Assembly (NCBI RefSeq): GCF_900104025.1
Contig: NZ_FNIQ01000006.1
Location: 338,491 to 402,490 of the forward strand
Source of the DNA: Geodermatophilus sp. DSM 45219
GTDB lineage: Bacteria > Actinomycetota > Actinomycetes > Mycobacteriales > Geodermatophilaceae
Direction: 5' to 3'
Length of the DNA: 64,000 bases
The notes beneath the pieces are model-generated. The model saw only the letters and a list, made by a program, of their open reading frames with translations, was not told where the DNA came from and ran no database searches. The position numbers and the translations under genes were made by a program. Shown here in pieces: positions 53,666 to 63,606 of the stretch; position 1 is the stretch's first letter, and each line of letters starts with the position of its first letter.

Positions 53666-54910
53666 CTAGGCGCGGTTCAGGGCGTCGGCCAGCAGGACGC
53701 CGGTCAGCTCGACCTGCCACTCGCGCGCGCCGCCGGCCCGCAGTGCGGCGGCCACCGTGCCGGCGTCGCGGGGCTCGGGCGGGGTCCACATCAGCCGGCG
53801 CACGAGGTCGGGGGAGACCAGGTTCTCCACCGGCAGGTCGTGCGTCGTGGCCAGCTGGGCGAGCCCGGCGCGGGCGGCCTGCAGCCGGGTGGCGGCCGCG
53901 GGGTCGCGGTCGGCCCAGCGGTTCACCGGCGGCGGGCCGTCACCGGGCCGGCTGTGCAGCGGCAGGTCGGCCTCCGGCAGCGCCCGGCCGCGGGCCAGCG
54001 CCCCGAACCAGGTGCCGACCAGCTTGCGGTTGGCCCGGCCGCGGAAGACCGGCAGCTCCAGCAGCGCGGCCTCGGTGCGCGGGTCGGCCTGCACCGCGGA
54101 CACCATCGCCGCGTCGGGCAGCACCCGCCCGGGGGCGATGTCACGGCGGCGGGCCAGCTCGTCCCGGGCCTGCCACAGCGAGCGCAGCATCCCCAGCTGG
54201 CGGCGGTTGCGCAGGCCGTGCACCCCCGACGTCCGCCGCCACGGGTCGGCCTTGGGCGCGGGCGGCCCGGCGGCGAGGATCGCGGCGAACTCCTGCCGCG
54301 CCCACTCGGTCTTGCCCTGCTCCTCGAGGATGGCCGCCAGCGCGTCGCGCAGGTCGACGAGCACCTCGACGTCCAGGGCGGCGTAGACCAGCCACTCCTC
54401 CGGCAGCGGGCGGGTGCTCCAGTCGGCGGCGGAGTGGCCCTTCTGCAGGGAGTAGCCCAGCAGCGACTCGACGACCGCGCCCAGGCCCACCCGCGGCAGG
54501 CCGGCCAGCCGGGCGGCGAGCTCGGTGTCGAAGACCCGCGAGGGGACCAGGCCGATCTCGGCGAGGCACGGCAGGTCCTGGTTGGCCGCGTGCAGCACCC
54601 ACTCGGCGTCGGCGATCGCGTCCTGGACCACCGACAGGTCCGGCAGCGGGATCGGGTCGATCAGCCCGGTGCCGGCCCCGGCGCGGCGCAGCTGCACCAG
54701 GTAGGCGCGCTGGCCGTAGCGGTAGCCGGAGGCGCGCTCGGCGTCCACGGCGACCGGACCGGTGCCGGCGGCCAGCGCCTCGGCGTACCGGACCAGTGCG
54801 GTGGAGGTCTCGACGACCGGGGGCAGCCCGTCACGCGGAGCGAGCAGCGGGACGGCGGTCGGCTCGTCGTCCGGGGTGGGGTCGGAGGCCGGGATGGGCT
54901 CGGTGCTCAG
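53666..54910 (-). CDS. rnd: Ribonuclease D (DEDDy exonuclease with HRDC)
   Basis: 3'-5' exoribonuclease of 414 aa for tRNA/stable RNA ends. Exo [21 protein letters not shown] (DxE), Exo [11 protein letters not shown], Exo [15 protein letters not shown] (YxxxD). HRDC domain near [13 protein letters not shown]. No ATG, GTG or TTG precedes the obvious N-terminus [10 protein letters not shown]; the codon there is CTG 54908-54910, with AGAGGTGG 7 nt upstream, so a CTG start is proposed. Confidence 0.85.
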   Translation of the reverse strand: MSTEPIPASDPTPDDEPTAVPLLAPRDGLPPVVETSTALVRYAEALAAGTGPVAVDAERASGYRYGQRAYLVQLRRAGAGTGLIDPIPLPDLSVVQDAIADAEWVLHAANQDLPCLAEIGLVPSRVFDTELAARLAGLPRVGLGAVVESLLGYSLQKGHSAADWSTRPLPEEWLVYAALDVEVLVDLRDALAAILEEQGKTEWARQEFAAILAAGPPAPKADPWRRTSGVHGLRNRRQLGMLRSLWQARDELARRRDIAPGRVLPDAAMVSAVQADPRTEAALLELPVFRGRANRKLVGTWFGALARGRALPEADLPLHSRPGDGPPPVNRWADRDPAAATRLQAARAGLAQLATTHDLPVENLVSPDLVRRLMWTPPEPRDAGTVAAALRAGGAREWQVELTGVLLADALNRA

Positions 54911-55023
54911 GGCTGGTCCACCTCTTCGCCCGTCTCGACAGTCGGTACAGCGCGCCGTGCCGCAGCAGGCCCCGCGGGGAGGGGGCGCCGGCGTGGGGGT
55001 GTCGCACCCCCGGGACACCGATG

Positions 55024-55656
55024 TTACGGAGTCCCGTCGTCCGCCGGGCCGGAGGGACCCAGCAGCCGGACGCCGGGGGGTGGCAGCCCGGCCGCGCTGC
55101 CGAGGACGTCGAGCCAGGCGGTGAGGTGCCGGTCGAGGTTGCTGTCCTCCGCCGTCCAGGACGCGCGGATCTCGACGTCGACGGTGTGCTCGGGTCCGGC
55201 CAGCTCGCCGAACCGCGTGGAGGCGGTGCGGGTGACGGTGCCGCCGAGGGCGTGCGAGGTGGCGCCGCACTCCTCGAGCGCGTCGGTCAGCCAGCTCCAG
55301 GCGACCTCGGAGAACATCGCGTCGTCGACCATGTGCTCGTCGGTGGTCGCCGAGAGGTAGCCGACGCAGCGGGTGGTGCCCGCCCAGGCCTCGTGGCCGG
55401 CCGGGTCGTGCAGCACGATGAACCGGCCGTTGGCGACCTCGACGTCCTCGTCGCCGTCGGGCTCGGTGACCAGCGCGCCCACCGCGTACGCGTGCGGGGC
55501 GAGCCGCTGCGGGGCGGGGATGGCCTCCAGCAGGATCTCCGGGCGGGCGGTCACGCCGGCCAGCGCCTCCAGGGCAGCGCGGAACTCCTCCGGCGGCTCG
55601 CCACCCGGGCGGTCCCCGGCGCCGTGCCCGGCACCGGCCAGGCTGGAAGGCTCCAC
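55024..55656 (-). CDS. DUF3000 domain protein
   Basis: Actinobacterial protein of 210 aa, function unknown. Core [29 protein letters not shown], then [20 protein letters not shown] and [31 protein letters not shown] 55656 lies 6 nt after TACCCT (55663-55668). Divergent from hemE, as in mycobacteria (Rv2680 region). Confidence 0.9.
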   Translation of the reverse strand: MEPSSLAGAGHGAGDRPGGEPPEEFRAALEALAGVTARPEILLEAIPAPQRLAPHAYAVGALVTEPDGDEDVEVANGRFIVLHDPAGHEAWAGTTRCVGYLSATTDEHMVDDAMFSEVAWSWLTDALEECGATSHALGGTVTRTASTRFGELAGPEHTVDVEIRASWTAEDSNLDRHLTAWLDVLGSAAGLPPPGVRLLGPSGPADDGTP

Positions 55657-55728
55657 GTTCGCAGGGTAGGTCGCGCGACCGCCCCGTGCCGCCGACGCGC
55701 CGCACGGGTTCTGGGAGGATGGGACGTC

Positions 55729-56784
55729 GTGACCGCCGAACCCGCGCCGACGTCCTCTCCCGCCGACTCGGACCTGGTCCGGGCCGCCCGCGGCCTGCCG
55801 GTGCGGCGCACCCCGGTGTGGTTCATGCGCCAGGCCGGCCGCTCGCTGCCGGAGTACCGCGCGCTGCGGGAGGGCACCCGGATGCTCGAGGCCTGCCAGG
55901 ACCCGGACCTGGTCACCGAGATCACCCTCCAGCCGGTGCGCCGGCACGGGGTGGACGCCGCGATCCTCTTCTCCGACATCGTGCTGCCGCTGGTGGTCGC
56001 GGGCGTCGACATCGACATCAAGCCCGGCGTCGGCCCGGTGATCGCCCAGCCGGTCCGCAGCGTCGCCGACGTCGACGCGCTGCCGCCCCTGGAGCCCGAC
56101 CGGCTGGCCTTCCTCGCGACCGCCGTCCGCCGGCTGGTCGGCGAGCTCGGGGCCACGCCGCTGATCGGGTTCGCCGGCGCGCCGTTCACCCTGGCGACCT
56201 ACCTGATCGAGGGCGGCCCCTCCAAGGAGCACGCCCGCACCAAGGCCTTCATGTACGCCGAGCCCGAGGCGTGGGGCCGGCTGCTGGACCGGCTGGCGGT
56301 CTCCGCGGCGACGTTCCTGAACACCCAGGTGGACGCCGGCGCCTCCGCGGTCCAGCTCTTCGACTCCTGGGCCGGGGTGCTCTCGGCCGCCGACTACGCG
56401 GAGCGGGTGCTGCCGCACTCGCGCGCGGTGTTCGACGCCCTCGGCGACCGGGACGTGCCGAAGGTCCACTTCGGCGTCGGCACCGGCGAGCTGCTGCCGC
56501 TGATCGGCGACGCCGGCGCCGACGTCGTGGGCGTCGACTGGCGGGTGCCGCTGGACGAGGCCGCCCGCCGGGTGGGCCCGGGGCGCTCGCTGCAGGGCAA
56601 CCTCGACCCCGCCGTCCTGCTGGCCGACCGCGCCACCGTCGACCGCGAGGTGCGGCGCGTGGTGGAGCAGGGCCGGGCCGCGCGCGGGCACGTGTTCAAC
56701 CTGGGCCACGGCGTGCTGCCCGACACCGACCCGGGCGTGCTCACCTCCGTCGTCGAGCTGGTGCACGAGCTCAGCGCACGATGA
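55729..56784 (+). CDS. hemE: Uroporphyrinogen decarboxylase
   Basis: Decarboxylates uroporphyrinogen III to coproporphyrinogen III, 351 aa. Signature [18 protein letters not shown], then [21 protein letters not shown] with the catalytic Asp, [16 protein letters not shown] and [18 protein letters not shown] 55729 after GGGAGGATGGG. First gene of the heme set; overlaps hemY by 4 nt. Confidence 0.96.
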   Translation: MTAEPAPTSSPADSDLVRAARGLPVRRTPVWFMRQAGRSLPEYRALREGTRMLEACQDPDLVTEITLQPVRRHGVDAAILFSDIVLPLVVAGVDIDIKPGVGPVIAQPVRSVADVDALPPLEPDRLAFLATAVRRLVGELGATPLIGFAGAPFTLATYLIEGGPSKEHARTKAFMYAEPEAWGRLLDRLAVSAATFLNTQVDAGASAVQLFDSWAGVLSAADYAERVLPHSRAVFDALGDRDVPKVHFGVGTGELLPLIGDAGADVVGVDWRVPLDEAARRVGPGRSLQGNLDPAVLLADRATVDREVRRVVEQGRAARGHVFNLGHGVLPDTDPGVLTSVVELVHELSAR

Positions 56785-58145
56785 GCCGGCTCGTCGTCGT
56801 CGGGGCCGGGATCACCGGCCTGGCCGCCGCGTTCGAGTGGCGGCAGCGGCGCCCGGACGACGAGATCGTCGTCCTCGAGGCCGGTGACCGGGTCGGCGGC
56901 AAGCTGGACCGCGTCGAGCTGGCCGGGCACTGGTACGACACCGGCCCCGAGGCGATGCTGGCGCGGGTGCCCGAGGCGGTGCGGCTGGTCGAGCGGCTGG
57001 GCCTGGCCGACCGGCTGGTCGCGCCGGCCACCACGCAGGCCGCGGTCGTGCTGCCCGACGGCCGGCACCCGCTCCCGGCCGGCACCGTGCTCGGCGTCCC
57101 GGCGTCGGCCGACGGGCTGGAGGGGATCCTGACCCCGGACGGCGTCGCCCGGGTGGCCGCCGAGGCGCAGCTGCCGCCGCTGACCTGGGACGGCGACGTC
57201 GCGGTCGGCGCCCTGCTGCGCGAGCGGCTCGGCGACGAGGTCGTCGACCGGCTGGTCGAGCCGCTGCTCGGCGGCGTCTACGCCGGGCGGGCCGACGAGC
57301 TGTCGCTGGTCGCGACGATGCCGCAGCTGGCCGCGCAGCTGCCGGCCGCCGGCTCGGTGCTCGGCGCGGCCGCCGCCGCCCGCGACGCCGGCGCCCGCAG
57401 CCGCTTCGACCCCGACGCGCCGGTGTTCGTCACCGTCGCCGACGGCATCGGCTCGCTGCCCGCCGCCCTGGTCGCCGCCTCGCGCGCCGACGTCCGGCTG
57501 CGCTGCCCGGCGCACGGCCTGACCCGGACGGCGGCCGGCTTCGAGCTCTCGGTCGGCCGGGCGAACGCCCCCGAGCGGCTGACCGCGGACGCCGTCCTGG
57601 TGACCGCACCGGCACCCAAGGCCGCCCGGCTGCTGGCATCGGTGGCGCCCGGCGCGGTCGAGCCGCTGCAAGGCATCCCGTACGCGTCGATGGCCGTCGT
57701 CGCGATGGCCTTCCCGGACCAGGAGGTCGCCGCCGGGTCCGGGCTGCTGGTGCCGCCGGTGACCGGCCGGCTGGTCAAGGGCGTGACCGTCTCCTCGCGG
57801 AAGTGGCCGCACCTGGCCGGCGGGCACCTGCTGGTGCGCTCGTCGGTCGGCCGGTTCCGCGCCGAGCACGAGCTGCAGCGCGACGACGACGACCTCGCCG
57901 CGGCCGTGGTCGCCGACGTCGCCGACCTGCTCGGGCTGTCGCGGCCGGAGCCGGTGGCCACCCGCGTCGTCCGCTGGGGCGGCGGTCTGCCGCAGTACCT
58001 GGTCGGCCACCAGGGCCGGGTGGACGCCGTCCGGGAGGCCGTCAGCGCCGTCCCGGGGCTGGCGATCGCCGGGGCGGCGTTCCGCGGGGTCGGCGTGCCG
58101 GCCTGCATCCGCGACGCGCAGCACGCCGTCGACGCGCTGCTGTAG
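56781..58145 (+). CDS. hemY: Coproporphyrinogen III/protoporphyrinogen oxidase (HemY/CgoX)
   Basis: FAD enzyme of 454 aa. FAD site [18 protein letters not shown] and [27 protein letters not shown] is the family block; C-terminal [20 protein letters not shown] closes the FAD fold. With HemQ encoded nearby, the coproporphyrin-dependent route is implied, so coproporphyrinogen III is the likely substrate. ATG 56781 overlaps hemE (ATGA). Confidence 0.95.
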   Translation: MSRLVVVGAGITGLAAAFEWRQRRPDDEIVVLEAGDRVGGKLDRVELAGHWYDTGPEAMLARVPEAVRLVERLGLADRLVAPATTQAAVVLPDGRHPLPAGTVLGVPASADGLEGILTPDGVARVAAEAQLPPLTWDGDVAVGALLRERLGDEVVDRLVEPLLGGVYAGRADELSLVATMPQLAAQLPAAGSVLGAAAAARDAGARSRFDPDAPVFVTVADGIGSLPAALVAASRADVRLRCPAHGLTRTAAGFELSVGRANAPERLTADAVLVTAPAPKAARLLASVAPGAVEPLQGIPYASMAVVAMAFPDQEVAAGSGLLVPPVTGRLVKGVTVSSRKWPHLAGGHLLVRSSVGRFRAEHELQRDDDDLAAAVVADVADLLGLSRPEPVATRVVRWGGGLPQYLVGHQGRVDAVREAVSAVPGLAIAGAAFRGVGVPACIRDAQHAVDALL

Positions 58146-58207
58146 TGGTGGCCGACGACACGGAGCGGCCCGGGCATGCCGGCCGGGGCGCGGTCGTTGA
58201 GCCTCCA

Positions 58208-58357
58208 GTGAGTTCCGTGCACCACTCCACCCGACCCGTCCTCCGACCCGCCCGCTGCCTGCGCCACCACGTCTGGATGGCCGCCTGCGGGGACTGCCGC
58301 GACGCGCACGCCGCGTCCGCCCGGGGTCAGCGGGACACCGCCTCGGCGACCCGCTGA
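58208..58357 (+). CDS. Small Cys/His-rich protein between hemY and hemQ
   Basis: 49 aa from GTG 58208 (46 from GTG 58217). The sequence RCLRHHVWMAACGDCRDAH has three cysteines and three histidines able to hold one metal ion. I do not recognise it. Support for being real: it starts 62 nt after hemY and its stop is 5 nt before a perfect terminator hairpin, so it closes the transcript. Confidence 0.5.
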   Translation: MSSVHHSTRPVLRPARCLRHHVWMAACGDCRDAHAASARGQRDTASATR

Positions 58358-58362
58358 CACTT

Positions 58363-58400
58363 GCCGCCGCCCACCCGACCCCGGTCGGGTGGGCGGCGGC
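58363..58400 (+). terminator. Terminator of the hemE-hemY transcript
   Basis: Perfect 16-bp stem GCCGCCGCCCACCCGA / TCGGGTGGGCGGCGGC with a 6-nt loop. Confidence 0.8.
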
Positions 58401-58429
58401 GTCCCGGCGCCGCGGGGGATGATGGGCCC

Positions 58430-59146
58430 ATGAGCGAGCAGACCGACCAGCGCAGCATCGGCAAGCGGGCGAACGAGTTGAACGCCACCATCCGCTACAC
58501 GATGTGGTCGGTGTTCCGGCTGGCCCGCCCGCTGGGCGACGAGGGCCGCAACCTGATCGCCGACGAGGTGGCGGAGTTGGTCGCAGAGCTCGCGCACAAG
58601 GACGTCGTCGTCCGCGGGACCTACGACGTCAGCGGCCTGCGGGCCGACGCCGACCTCATGGTCTGGTGGCACTCCTCGACGCCGGAGGGGCTGCAGGAGG
58701 CCTACACCCGGCTGCGCCGCACCCAGCTCGGCCGGCACCTGGACCCGGTCTGGTCGCAGATGGCGCTGCACCGGCCGGCGGAGTTCAACCGCAGCCACAT
58801 CCCGGCGTTCCTGGCCGACGAGGAGCCGCGCCGCTACGCCTGCGTCTACCCGTTCGTGCGGTCCTACGAGTGGTACCTGCTGCCCGGCGAGGAGCGGCGG
58901 GACATGCTCAAGGAGCACGGCATGCAGGCCCGGCCCTACCCGGACGTGCGGGCCAACACCGTCGCCTCGTTCGCGCTCGGCGACTACGAGTGGATGCTGG
59001 CCTTCGAGGCCGACGAGCTGCACCGCATCGTCGACCTGATGCGGGACCTGCGGGCCAGCCGCGCCCGCCGGCACGTCCGCGAGGAGGTGCCGTTCTACAC
59101 CGGCGTCCGCAAGCCGGTCGCCGAGCTGGTCAACGACCTGCCGTAG
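58430..59146 (+). CDS. hemQ: Coproheme decarboxylase HemQ (chlorite-dismutase fold)
   Basis: Decarboxylates coproheme III to heme b in the actinobacterial heme route, 238 aa. [14 protein letters not shown] starts the dimeric alpha/beta barrel; [15 protein letters not shown], a [16 protein letters not shown] block with the radical Tyr region, and a proximal-His-type segment in [16 protein letters not shown] follow. ATG 58430. Just 2 nt before the SRPBCC gene. Confidence 0.94.
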   Translation: MSEQTDQRSIGKRANELNATIRYTMWSVFRLARPLGDEGRNLIADEVAELVAELAHKDVVVRGTYDVSGLRADADLMVWWHSSTPEGLQEAYTRLRRTQLGRHLDPVWSQMALHRPAEFNRSHIPAFLADEEPRRYACVYPFVRSYEWYLLPGEERRDMLKEHGMQARPYPDVRANTVASFALGDYEWMLAFEADELHRIVDLMRDLRASRARRHVREEVPFYTGVRKPVAELVNDLP

Positions 59147-59148
59147 GG

Positions 59149-59622
59149 ATGGCGGGTCCACTGCGGACCGTCCGGCGTACCTGCACGCTCGACGCGCCGG
59201 CGGACGTCGTCTGGCGCGCCCTGGGGTCGCCGGCCGCACTCGTGCACGTCGCCGCCCCGCTGCTGCGCATGCCGGCGCTCGAGCGCCGGCGCCGGCCCTG
59301 GCGGCAGGGCGAGACGGTGACCACCTGGCTGCTGGTCCTCGGGCTGCTGCCCGTCTCGCGGCACACGGTGGTCGTCGAGGTCCTCGACGACGCGGCGATG
59401 TCCGCGCGCACCGAGGAGCACGGCGGCCCGGTGCGGGTCTGGCGGCACCGGATCACCGTCGAGCCGACGGGGGCCGACCGGTGCTGCTACACCGACGAGA
59501 TCGAGATCGGCGCCGGGGCGCTGACGGGACCCGTGTCCGCCGTGGCGGCCGGTTTCTTCCGCTGGCGGCAGCACCGCTGGCGGCGGCTGGCGCCGGTGCT
59601 CGCCGCGGCGGCCCGGCCGTGA
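59149..59622 (+). CDS. SRPBCC/START-like ligand-binding protein
   Basis: 157 aa: RTVRRTCTLDAPADVVWRAL at the start is typical of the polyketide-cyclase/SRPBCC fold, and VRVWRHRITVEPTGADRCCYTDEIEIG forms the later strands. Ligand unknown. ATG 59149 is 2 nt after hemQ and shares its message; a heme or porphyrin role is only a guess from position. Confidence 0.85.
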   Translation: MAGPLRTVRRTCTLDAPADVVWRALGSPAALVHVAAPLLRMPALERRRRPWRQGETVTTWLLVLGLLPVSRHTVVVEVLDDAAMSARTEEHGGPVRVWRHRITVEPTGADRCCYTDEIEIGAGALTGPVSAVAAGFFRWRQHRWRRLAPVLAAAARP

Positions 59623-59630
59623 CCGCTCCG

Positions 59631-59687
59631 GGGGCGTTCCGGGCGCTGCAGGGGTCCGGCAGGACCCCGGGAGCACGGGAGCGCCCC
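59631..59687. terminator. Bidirectional terminator between SRPBCC and msrB genes
   Basis: Outer arms GGGGCG / CGCCCC and a 7-bp inner stem GGGGTCC (59651-59657) / GGACCCC (59662-59668). Lies between convergent stops. Confidence 0.6.
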
Positions 59688-59696
59688 AGGAGTCGG

Positions 59697-60116
59697 CTAC
59701 TGCGCGGGCTCGAGGCGGATGCTCACCGAGTTGATGCAGTAGCGGTCCCCGGTCGGCGTCTGCGGGGCGTCGTCGAAGAGGTGCCCGAGGTGGCTGTGGC
59801 AGGTGCCGCAGAGGACCTCGGTGCGGACCATGCCGTGGCTGCGGTCCTCGCGGAGCACCACGTTGTCCTCGGCCGAGGCCTCGTAGAACGACGGCCAGCC
59901 GCAGTGCGAGTCGAACTTCGTCTCCGACCGGAACAGCTCGGCCCCGCAGGCGCGGCAGGTGTAGACGCCCTGGGTCTTCGTGTCGGCGTACTCCCCGGTC
60001 CAGGGCCGCTCGGTGCCGGCCTGACGGAGGACGGCGTACTCCTCCGGCGACAGCTGCGCCCGCCACTCCTCGTCGGACTTGGTCACCTTCGGCTGGTTCT
60101 GCGCGGACGTGGTCAT
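59697..60116 (-). CDS. msrB: Peptide-methionine (R)-S-oxide reductase
   Basis: Reduces methionine-R-sulfoxide in proteins, 139 aa. Zinc cysteines [10 protein letters not shown] and [12 protein letters not shown], substrate motif HCGWPSF and catalytic Cys in [15 protein letters not shown] 60116 lies 7 nt after TACCGT, leaderless candidate. Confidence 0.95.
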   Translation of the reverse strand: MTTSAQNQPKVTKSDEEWRAQLSPEEYAVLRQAGTERPWTGEYADTKTQGVYTCRACGAELFRSETKFDSHCGWPSFYEASAEDNVVLREDRSHGMVRTEVLCGTCHSHLGHLFDDAPQTPTGDRYCINSVSIRLEPAQ

Positions 60117-60148
60117 GCGCTCAACGGTACGACCCGCCCGCGCCCGGC

Positions 60149-60805
60149 TCAGCGCCCCAGGCCCGCCTCGCGCGCCCGCACGATCGCCTGCGCCCGGTCG
60201 GTGACCTGCAGCTTCGTCAGCACGTTGGACACGTTGTTGCGCACCGTCTTCGGCGACAGGTACAGCGCCGCGGCGATCTGCGCGTTCGACCGCCCGGCCG
60301 CGACCAGGTCGAGCACCTCCCGCTCGCGGGCGGTCAGCTGCGGGAAGGCGGTCTCCGGCCCGCTGGGCCCGGCGGCGAAGAACTCCGCGATCCGCCGCGC
60401 GAGCGCCGCGCCGAACACCGCGCCGCCGCCGGCGACGGTGGTGATCGCGCGGACCACCTCCTCCTGGTCGGCGCCCTTCAGCAGGTAGTCGCGGGCCCCG
60501 GCGCGGACGGCGGCGAACACCGTCCCGTCGTCCTCGCTCATGGTCAGCACGACGACGCCGACCGACGGCGACTCGCCGGTGATCCGCCGGGTGGCCTCGA
60601 TCCCGTCGAGGACCGGCATCTGCACGTCCATGACCACGACGTCGGGCTGCTCCTCGCGGGCGAGGTCGACCGCGGCCGCGCCGTCCGCCGCGGTGCCGAC
60701 GACGGCCAGCCCGGGCACCGAGCCGAGCAGCACGGCCAGGCCGTCGCGGTAGACCGGGTGGTCGTCGATGACCAGCACCCGGAGTGGCTCCTCGGGCTCC
60801 GTCAC
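60149..60805 (-). CDS. NarL/LuxR-type response regulator
   Basis: 218 aa. Receiver: [31 protein letters not shown] (phosphoryl Asp), LTMSEDD (switch Thr/Ser) and LLKGAD (Lys). Lux[24 protein letters not shown] ... [23 protein letters not shown] 60805 overlaps the kinase stop (GTGA), so kinase and regulator are coupled. Confidence 0.93.
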   Translation of the reverse strand: MTEPEEPLRVLVIDDHPVYRDGLAVLLGSVPGLAVVGTAADGAAAVDLAREEQPDVVVMDVQMPVLDGIEATRRITGESPSVGVVVLTMSEDDGTVFAAVRAGARDYLLKGADQEEVVRAITTVAGGGAVFGAALARRIAEFFAAGPSGPETAFPQLTAREREVLDLVAAGRSNAQIAAALYLSPKTVRNNVSNVLTKLQVTDRAQAIVRAREAGLGR

Positions 60806-61557
60806 CGTGTGCCTCCTCCGTCCGTGGGTAGCACCGCCCGCACCACCGTGCCGCCGGTCGCGGGGCACTCCACGGCGCAGCGGCCGCCGAGCTCCGCGGC
60901 CCGCTCGCGCAGCGACACCAGCCCCACGCCGGCCGGGGCGCCGGGCGCGATGCCCACCCCGTCGTCGGCGACCGTGACCCCGAGCGCGCCGCCGTCCTCC
61001 CGCTCCAGGCAGACGCGCACCCGCGAGGCCGACGCGTGCCTCGCCACGTTGGCCAGCGCCTCGGAGGTGATCCGGTAGGCGGCGACCTCCACCGCGGCGG
61101 GCAGGTCGGCGACGTCGCCGGCCTCGACGGTCACCGCCACCCGTGGGGCGAGCAGCCGCTCGGCCTGCTGGCGGACGGCGCCGGCGAGCCCGAGGTCGTC
61201 GAGGGCCGGTGGGCGCAGGTCGTGCACCAGCCGGCGCAGGTCGGTGAGCGCCGCGGAGACGTCGCCGCGCACCTGCCGCAGTATCCGGTCGGACTCCTCG
61301 GGCCGGGTGGCGGCCAGGTTGCGGGCGGTGTCGATGCGCAGGACGACGGCGCCGAGCGCGGGCCCGAGCCCGTCGTGCAGGTCCCGGCGCAGCCGGCGGC
61401 ACTCCTCCTCCCGCGCGGCGACCAGCTGCTCGCGGCTGTGCTGCAGCTCGGCGGCCAGCGCGCTGGCCCGCGCGGCGGCGGCGGCCTGCCGGACGACGTC
61501 GGCCAGCAGCCGCTCGTCGCGGGCGACCCGCACGGCGTCCACCCGGACGGTCCGCAC
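60802..61557 (-). CDS. Sensor histidine kinase, missing its sensor region
   Basis: The catalytic half of a NarX/LiaS-type kinase, 251 aa. HisKA_3 has [20 protein letters not shown] (phospho-His) and [16 protein letters not shown]; HATPase_c has [16 protein letters not shown] and VADDGVGI ... [15 protein letters not shown]. Only about 30 residues precede the coiled coil, with no membrane or GAF region. Possible GTG starts are 61557, 61542 and 61533. The 5' end abuts a divergent membrane gene with no spacer, so a deletion is likely. Confidence 0.8.
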   Translation of the reverse strand: MRTVRVDAVRVARDERLLADVVRQAAAAARASALAAELQHSREQLVAAREEECRRLRRDLHDGLGPALGAVVLRIDTARNLAATRPEESDRILRQVRGDVSAALTDLRRLVHDLRPPALDDLGLAGAVRQQAERLLAPRVAVTVEAGDVADLPAAVEVAAYRITSEALANVARHASASRVRVCLEREDGGALGVTVADDGVGIAPGAPAGVGLVSLRERAAELGGRCAVECPATGGTVVRAVLPTDGGGTR

Positions 61558-61567
61558 CGCCGGCGTG

Positions 61568-62191
61568 ATGGTCGCCGCCGGCTCGACCGCCTGGGCGGGC
61601 GGGATCCTGACCTTCGGCTTCGGCGGCGCCGAGGGCTGGGCCGGGATCGCCCACGAGATGACGTCGTTCCTGTTCCAGCTGGGCCTCGTCGCCCTGGTGG
61701 CGGTGCAGCTGCGCACCGGCGCCATCGGCACCGGCCTCCTGGCGCGCTCCCTCCTGCACGCCGAGCACGTGCTGCTGGGGCTCGCGATGGTCTCGACCCT
61801 CTGCTACGCGTTCCTGCCCGAGTACCGGGAGGAGGGCTGGTTCCTGGCCCTGGACGCCTTCTGGCCGCTGTCGATGCTCGGCATGTTCGCCATCGGCATC
61901 CGGATCGCCGTCGCCGGCCGCTGGACCGGGGCGGCGCGCTGGTGGCCGCTGGGCGCGGAGAGCTGGGCGCCGGTGAACATCCCGATCGCCCAGGCGCTGC
62001 CGGCGCTGTCGCCCTACGTCGCCGCGGGTCACCTGCTCGTCGGCTACGCAGCGCTCGGCGTCGTCCTGGCCCTGCGTCCGGAGCTGACCGGGCCCGCGAC
62101 TAGAGGACGACTTCCCTGCGCCTCGTCAGCGCCCCGCCACCCCGTGACCCCGGGTGGCGGGGCGCCGTCGCGTGCGGCGGAGACTGGCCCG
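61568..62191 (+). CDS. Multi-pass membrane protein; frame continues into the next gene
   Basis: About 180 residues resemble a small actinobacterial membrane protein: WAGGILTFGFGGAEGWAG, EMTSFLFQLGLVALVAVQL, HAEHVLLGLAMVSTLCYAFL, DAFWPLSMLGMFAIGIRIAV and AGHLLVGYAALGVVLALRPE, four to five helices. Function unknown. The start is unclear (ATG 61568 or GTG 61565). No stop follows: the frame stays open through a terminator-like hairpin and the next gene, to 62653. A TAG in another frame (62101-62103) suggests a small indel removed the proper end. Confidence 0.6.
62129..62165 (+). terminator. Terminator-like hairpin inside an open frame
   Basis: Perfect 14-bp stem GCGCCCCGCCACCC / GGGTGGCGGGGCGC with a 9-nt loop. 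It lies between the membrane-protein segment and the start of the next gene. Confidence 0.7.
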
Positions 62192-62653
62192 GTGACTTCG
62201 CTGGACGCCCCGCTGCCCGATGTCTGGTTCACCCGCGACCTGCCGGTGCTGCGCGCGATCGCCCGCCTGGTCGACGGTCCCGAGTACGGCGGCAACCCGT
62301 ACCTGGGGCAGGTGGTGCCGGCGAGCGGCCTGCCGAAGCCGGAGGTGACCGCGGCGGCGCGGGCGCTGGTGTCGGCCGGCTACGTGGAGGCGCTGACGAA
62401 CTACGCAGGCGAGATCGTGCGGTTCACCGGCATCTCCGCGGAGGGCCGCCGGCTGGCCGGGCTCTGGCCGACGCCGCAGGGGGAGTGGGACCGGCTGGTC
62501 GAACAGCTGACGACCCGGGCGGAGCACGCGCCGACCGACGTGGAGCGGGCCCGCTGGCGGTCGTTCGCCGACGCGGCGGCGGCGGTCGGCCCGGACGACG
62601 GCGCGCTGCTCATGTCGGCGCTCATCGGGGGGTACGTGCCTCGGGCGCGGTGA
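62192..62653 (+). CDS. Hypothetical protein with winged-helix-like sequence
   Basis: 153 aa. TRDLPVLRAIARLVDGPEYG, LPKPEVTAAARALVSAGYVE and FTGISAEGRRLAGLWPTPQG follow the helix-helix-wing order seen in small actinobacterial wHTH proteins; the C-terminal half is helical. Function unknown. GTG 62192 is chosen as the first start after the hairpin. Confidence 0.72.
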   Translation: MTSLDAPLPDVWFTRDLPVLRAIARLVDGPEYGGNPYLGQVVPASGLPKPEVTAAARALVSAGYVEALTNYAGEIVRFTGISAEGRRLAGLWPTPQGEWDRLVEQLTTRAEHAPTDVERARWRSFADAAAAVGPDDGALLMSALIGGYVPRAR

Positions 62654-62667
62654 AAGGTCCACGAACG

Positions 62668-62706
62668 ACAGCGCCCCCGCCCGGCTGAGCCGGACGGGGG
62701 CGCTGT
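62668..62706. terminator. Bidirectional terminator before cspA
   Basis: 11-bp outer stem ACAGCGCCCCC / GGGGGCGCTGT with an inner CCGGCTGAGCCGG hairpin. Lies between convergent genes. Confidence 0.75.
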
Positions 62707-62719
62707 GCTGATCGTGGGA

Positions 62720-62923
62720 TCAGAGCGGGTTGACGTTCGCCGCCTGCGGGCCCTTCTGGCCCTGCTCGATGTCGAACGAGATCCGCTGGCCTTCGTCGAG
62801 CGAGCGGTACCCGCTGGTCTGGATGGCCGAGTAGTGGACGAACACATCCGGTCCGCCACCGTCAGGGGTGGCGAAGCCGAACCCCTTCTCCGCGTTGAAC
62901 CACTTGACAGTTCCTTCGGGCAT
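62720..62923 (-). CDS. Cold-shock domain protein (CspA family)
   Basis: Single-strand nucleic-acid chaperone of 67 aa. RNP1 KGFGFATPD and RNP2 DVFVHYSAI, start [14 protein letters not shown] and end [10 protein letters not shown] are all standard. ATG 62923 with TAGGAG 7 nt upstream. Confidence 0.96.
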   Translation of the reverse strand: MPEGTVKWFNAEKGFGFATPDGGGPDVFVHYSAIQTSGYRSLDEGQRISFDIEQGQKGPQAANVNPL

Positions 62924-63143
62924 TGCTCGCTCCTAGCTGAGGTGGTGCATCGGGGTCCTGCCATAGCGCAGGGCCTTCCCGACGGAGACGACCATAGCCG
63001 TCCGAGGGGTCGCGCGGGGCGATGGGGCGGGCACGACCGATCTTGCGGTGATCCTGCGGCTTCCTCGGCGGCTCCCTGCGGACCGGCTCGGATCGTCGTT
63101 CCTGCCGGGACGGACCCGGCACCACGAGGAACGGACTCCCACC

Positions 63144-63440
63144 GTGTACGACGCCACTGCGCTGCTGACCGACCCGATCGCCCTCGTCGACGTCGAGGAC
63201 CTCGCCGAGGCCGACCTCGAGGCCGACTTCGCCGAGCGGCTGGAGTCGGAGGGCTGGCTGTTCCTCCGGCCCGACGGCGCGGGCGCCCCGGCCGACGAGG
63301 TCGGGCGGCTGGTCACCGGCACGGGCCCGCGGCCCGGCCCGGCGGACGCCGTGTCGCTGGCGTGGGCCATCCGCCGGGGCGGTGCCGCCGCGGTCGCCGT
63401 GCACGACCTCGGTCTCAAGGCCGCCATGCTCGCCGGCTGA
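63144..63440 (+). CDS. Hypothetical small acidic protein
   Basis: 98 aa, not recognised. Acidic N-terminal half (LVDVEDLAEADLEADFAERL), then GWLFLRPDGAGAPADEVGRL and a helical end (VSLAWAIRRGGAAAVAVHDL). GTG 63144 is used because upstream codons lack protein-like character. The region before it (63030-63080) resembles the region before the orphan regulator at 45631. Confidence 0.68.
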   Translation: MYDATALLTDPIALVDVEDLAEADLEADFAERLESEGWLFLRPDGAGAPADEVGRLVTGTGPRPGPADAVSLAWAIRRGGAAAVAVHDLGLKAAMLAG

Positions 63441-63577
63441 CGGTCGTTGCCGGCGCGGTTCCCGTCCTGCGGGGATGCTGCAGGGCCGCGCAGCGCGACC
63501 TCGGCTGGACTGGCCGTGCGGCTGGCGTCAAGAGCTCGCTCGCATCCGTGGACAAGCCTTTGAGCTGGGGATCCAGG

Positions 63578-63606
63578 TTGTCGACCTTGGCGCCTGTCGG
63601 TATCCT
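63578..63606 (+). promoter_or_regulatory. Promoter of the DUF222 gene
   Basis: -35 TTGTCG (63578-63583), 17-nt spacer, -10 TATCCT (63601-63606). The A of the ATG at 63613 is 7 nt past the -10, so the mRNA should start at or next to the start codon. Confidence 0.6.
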
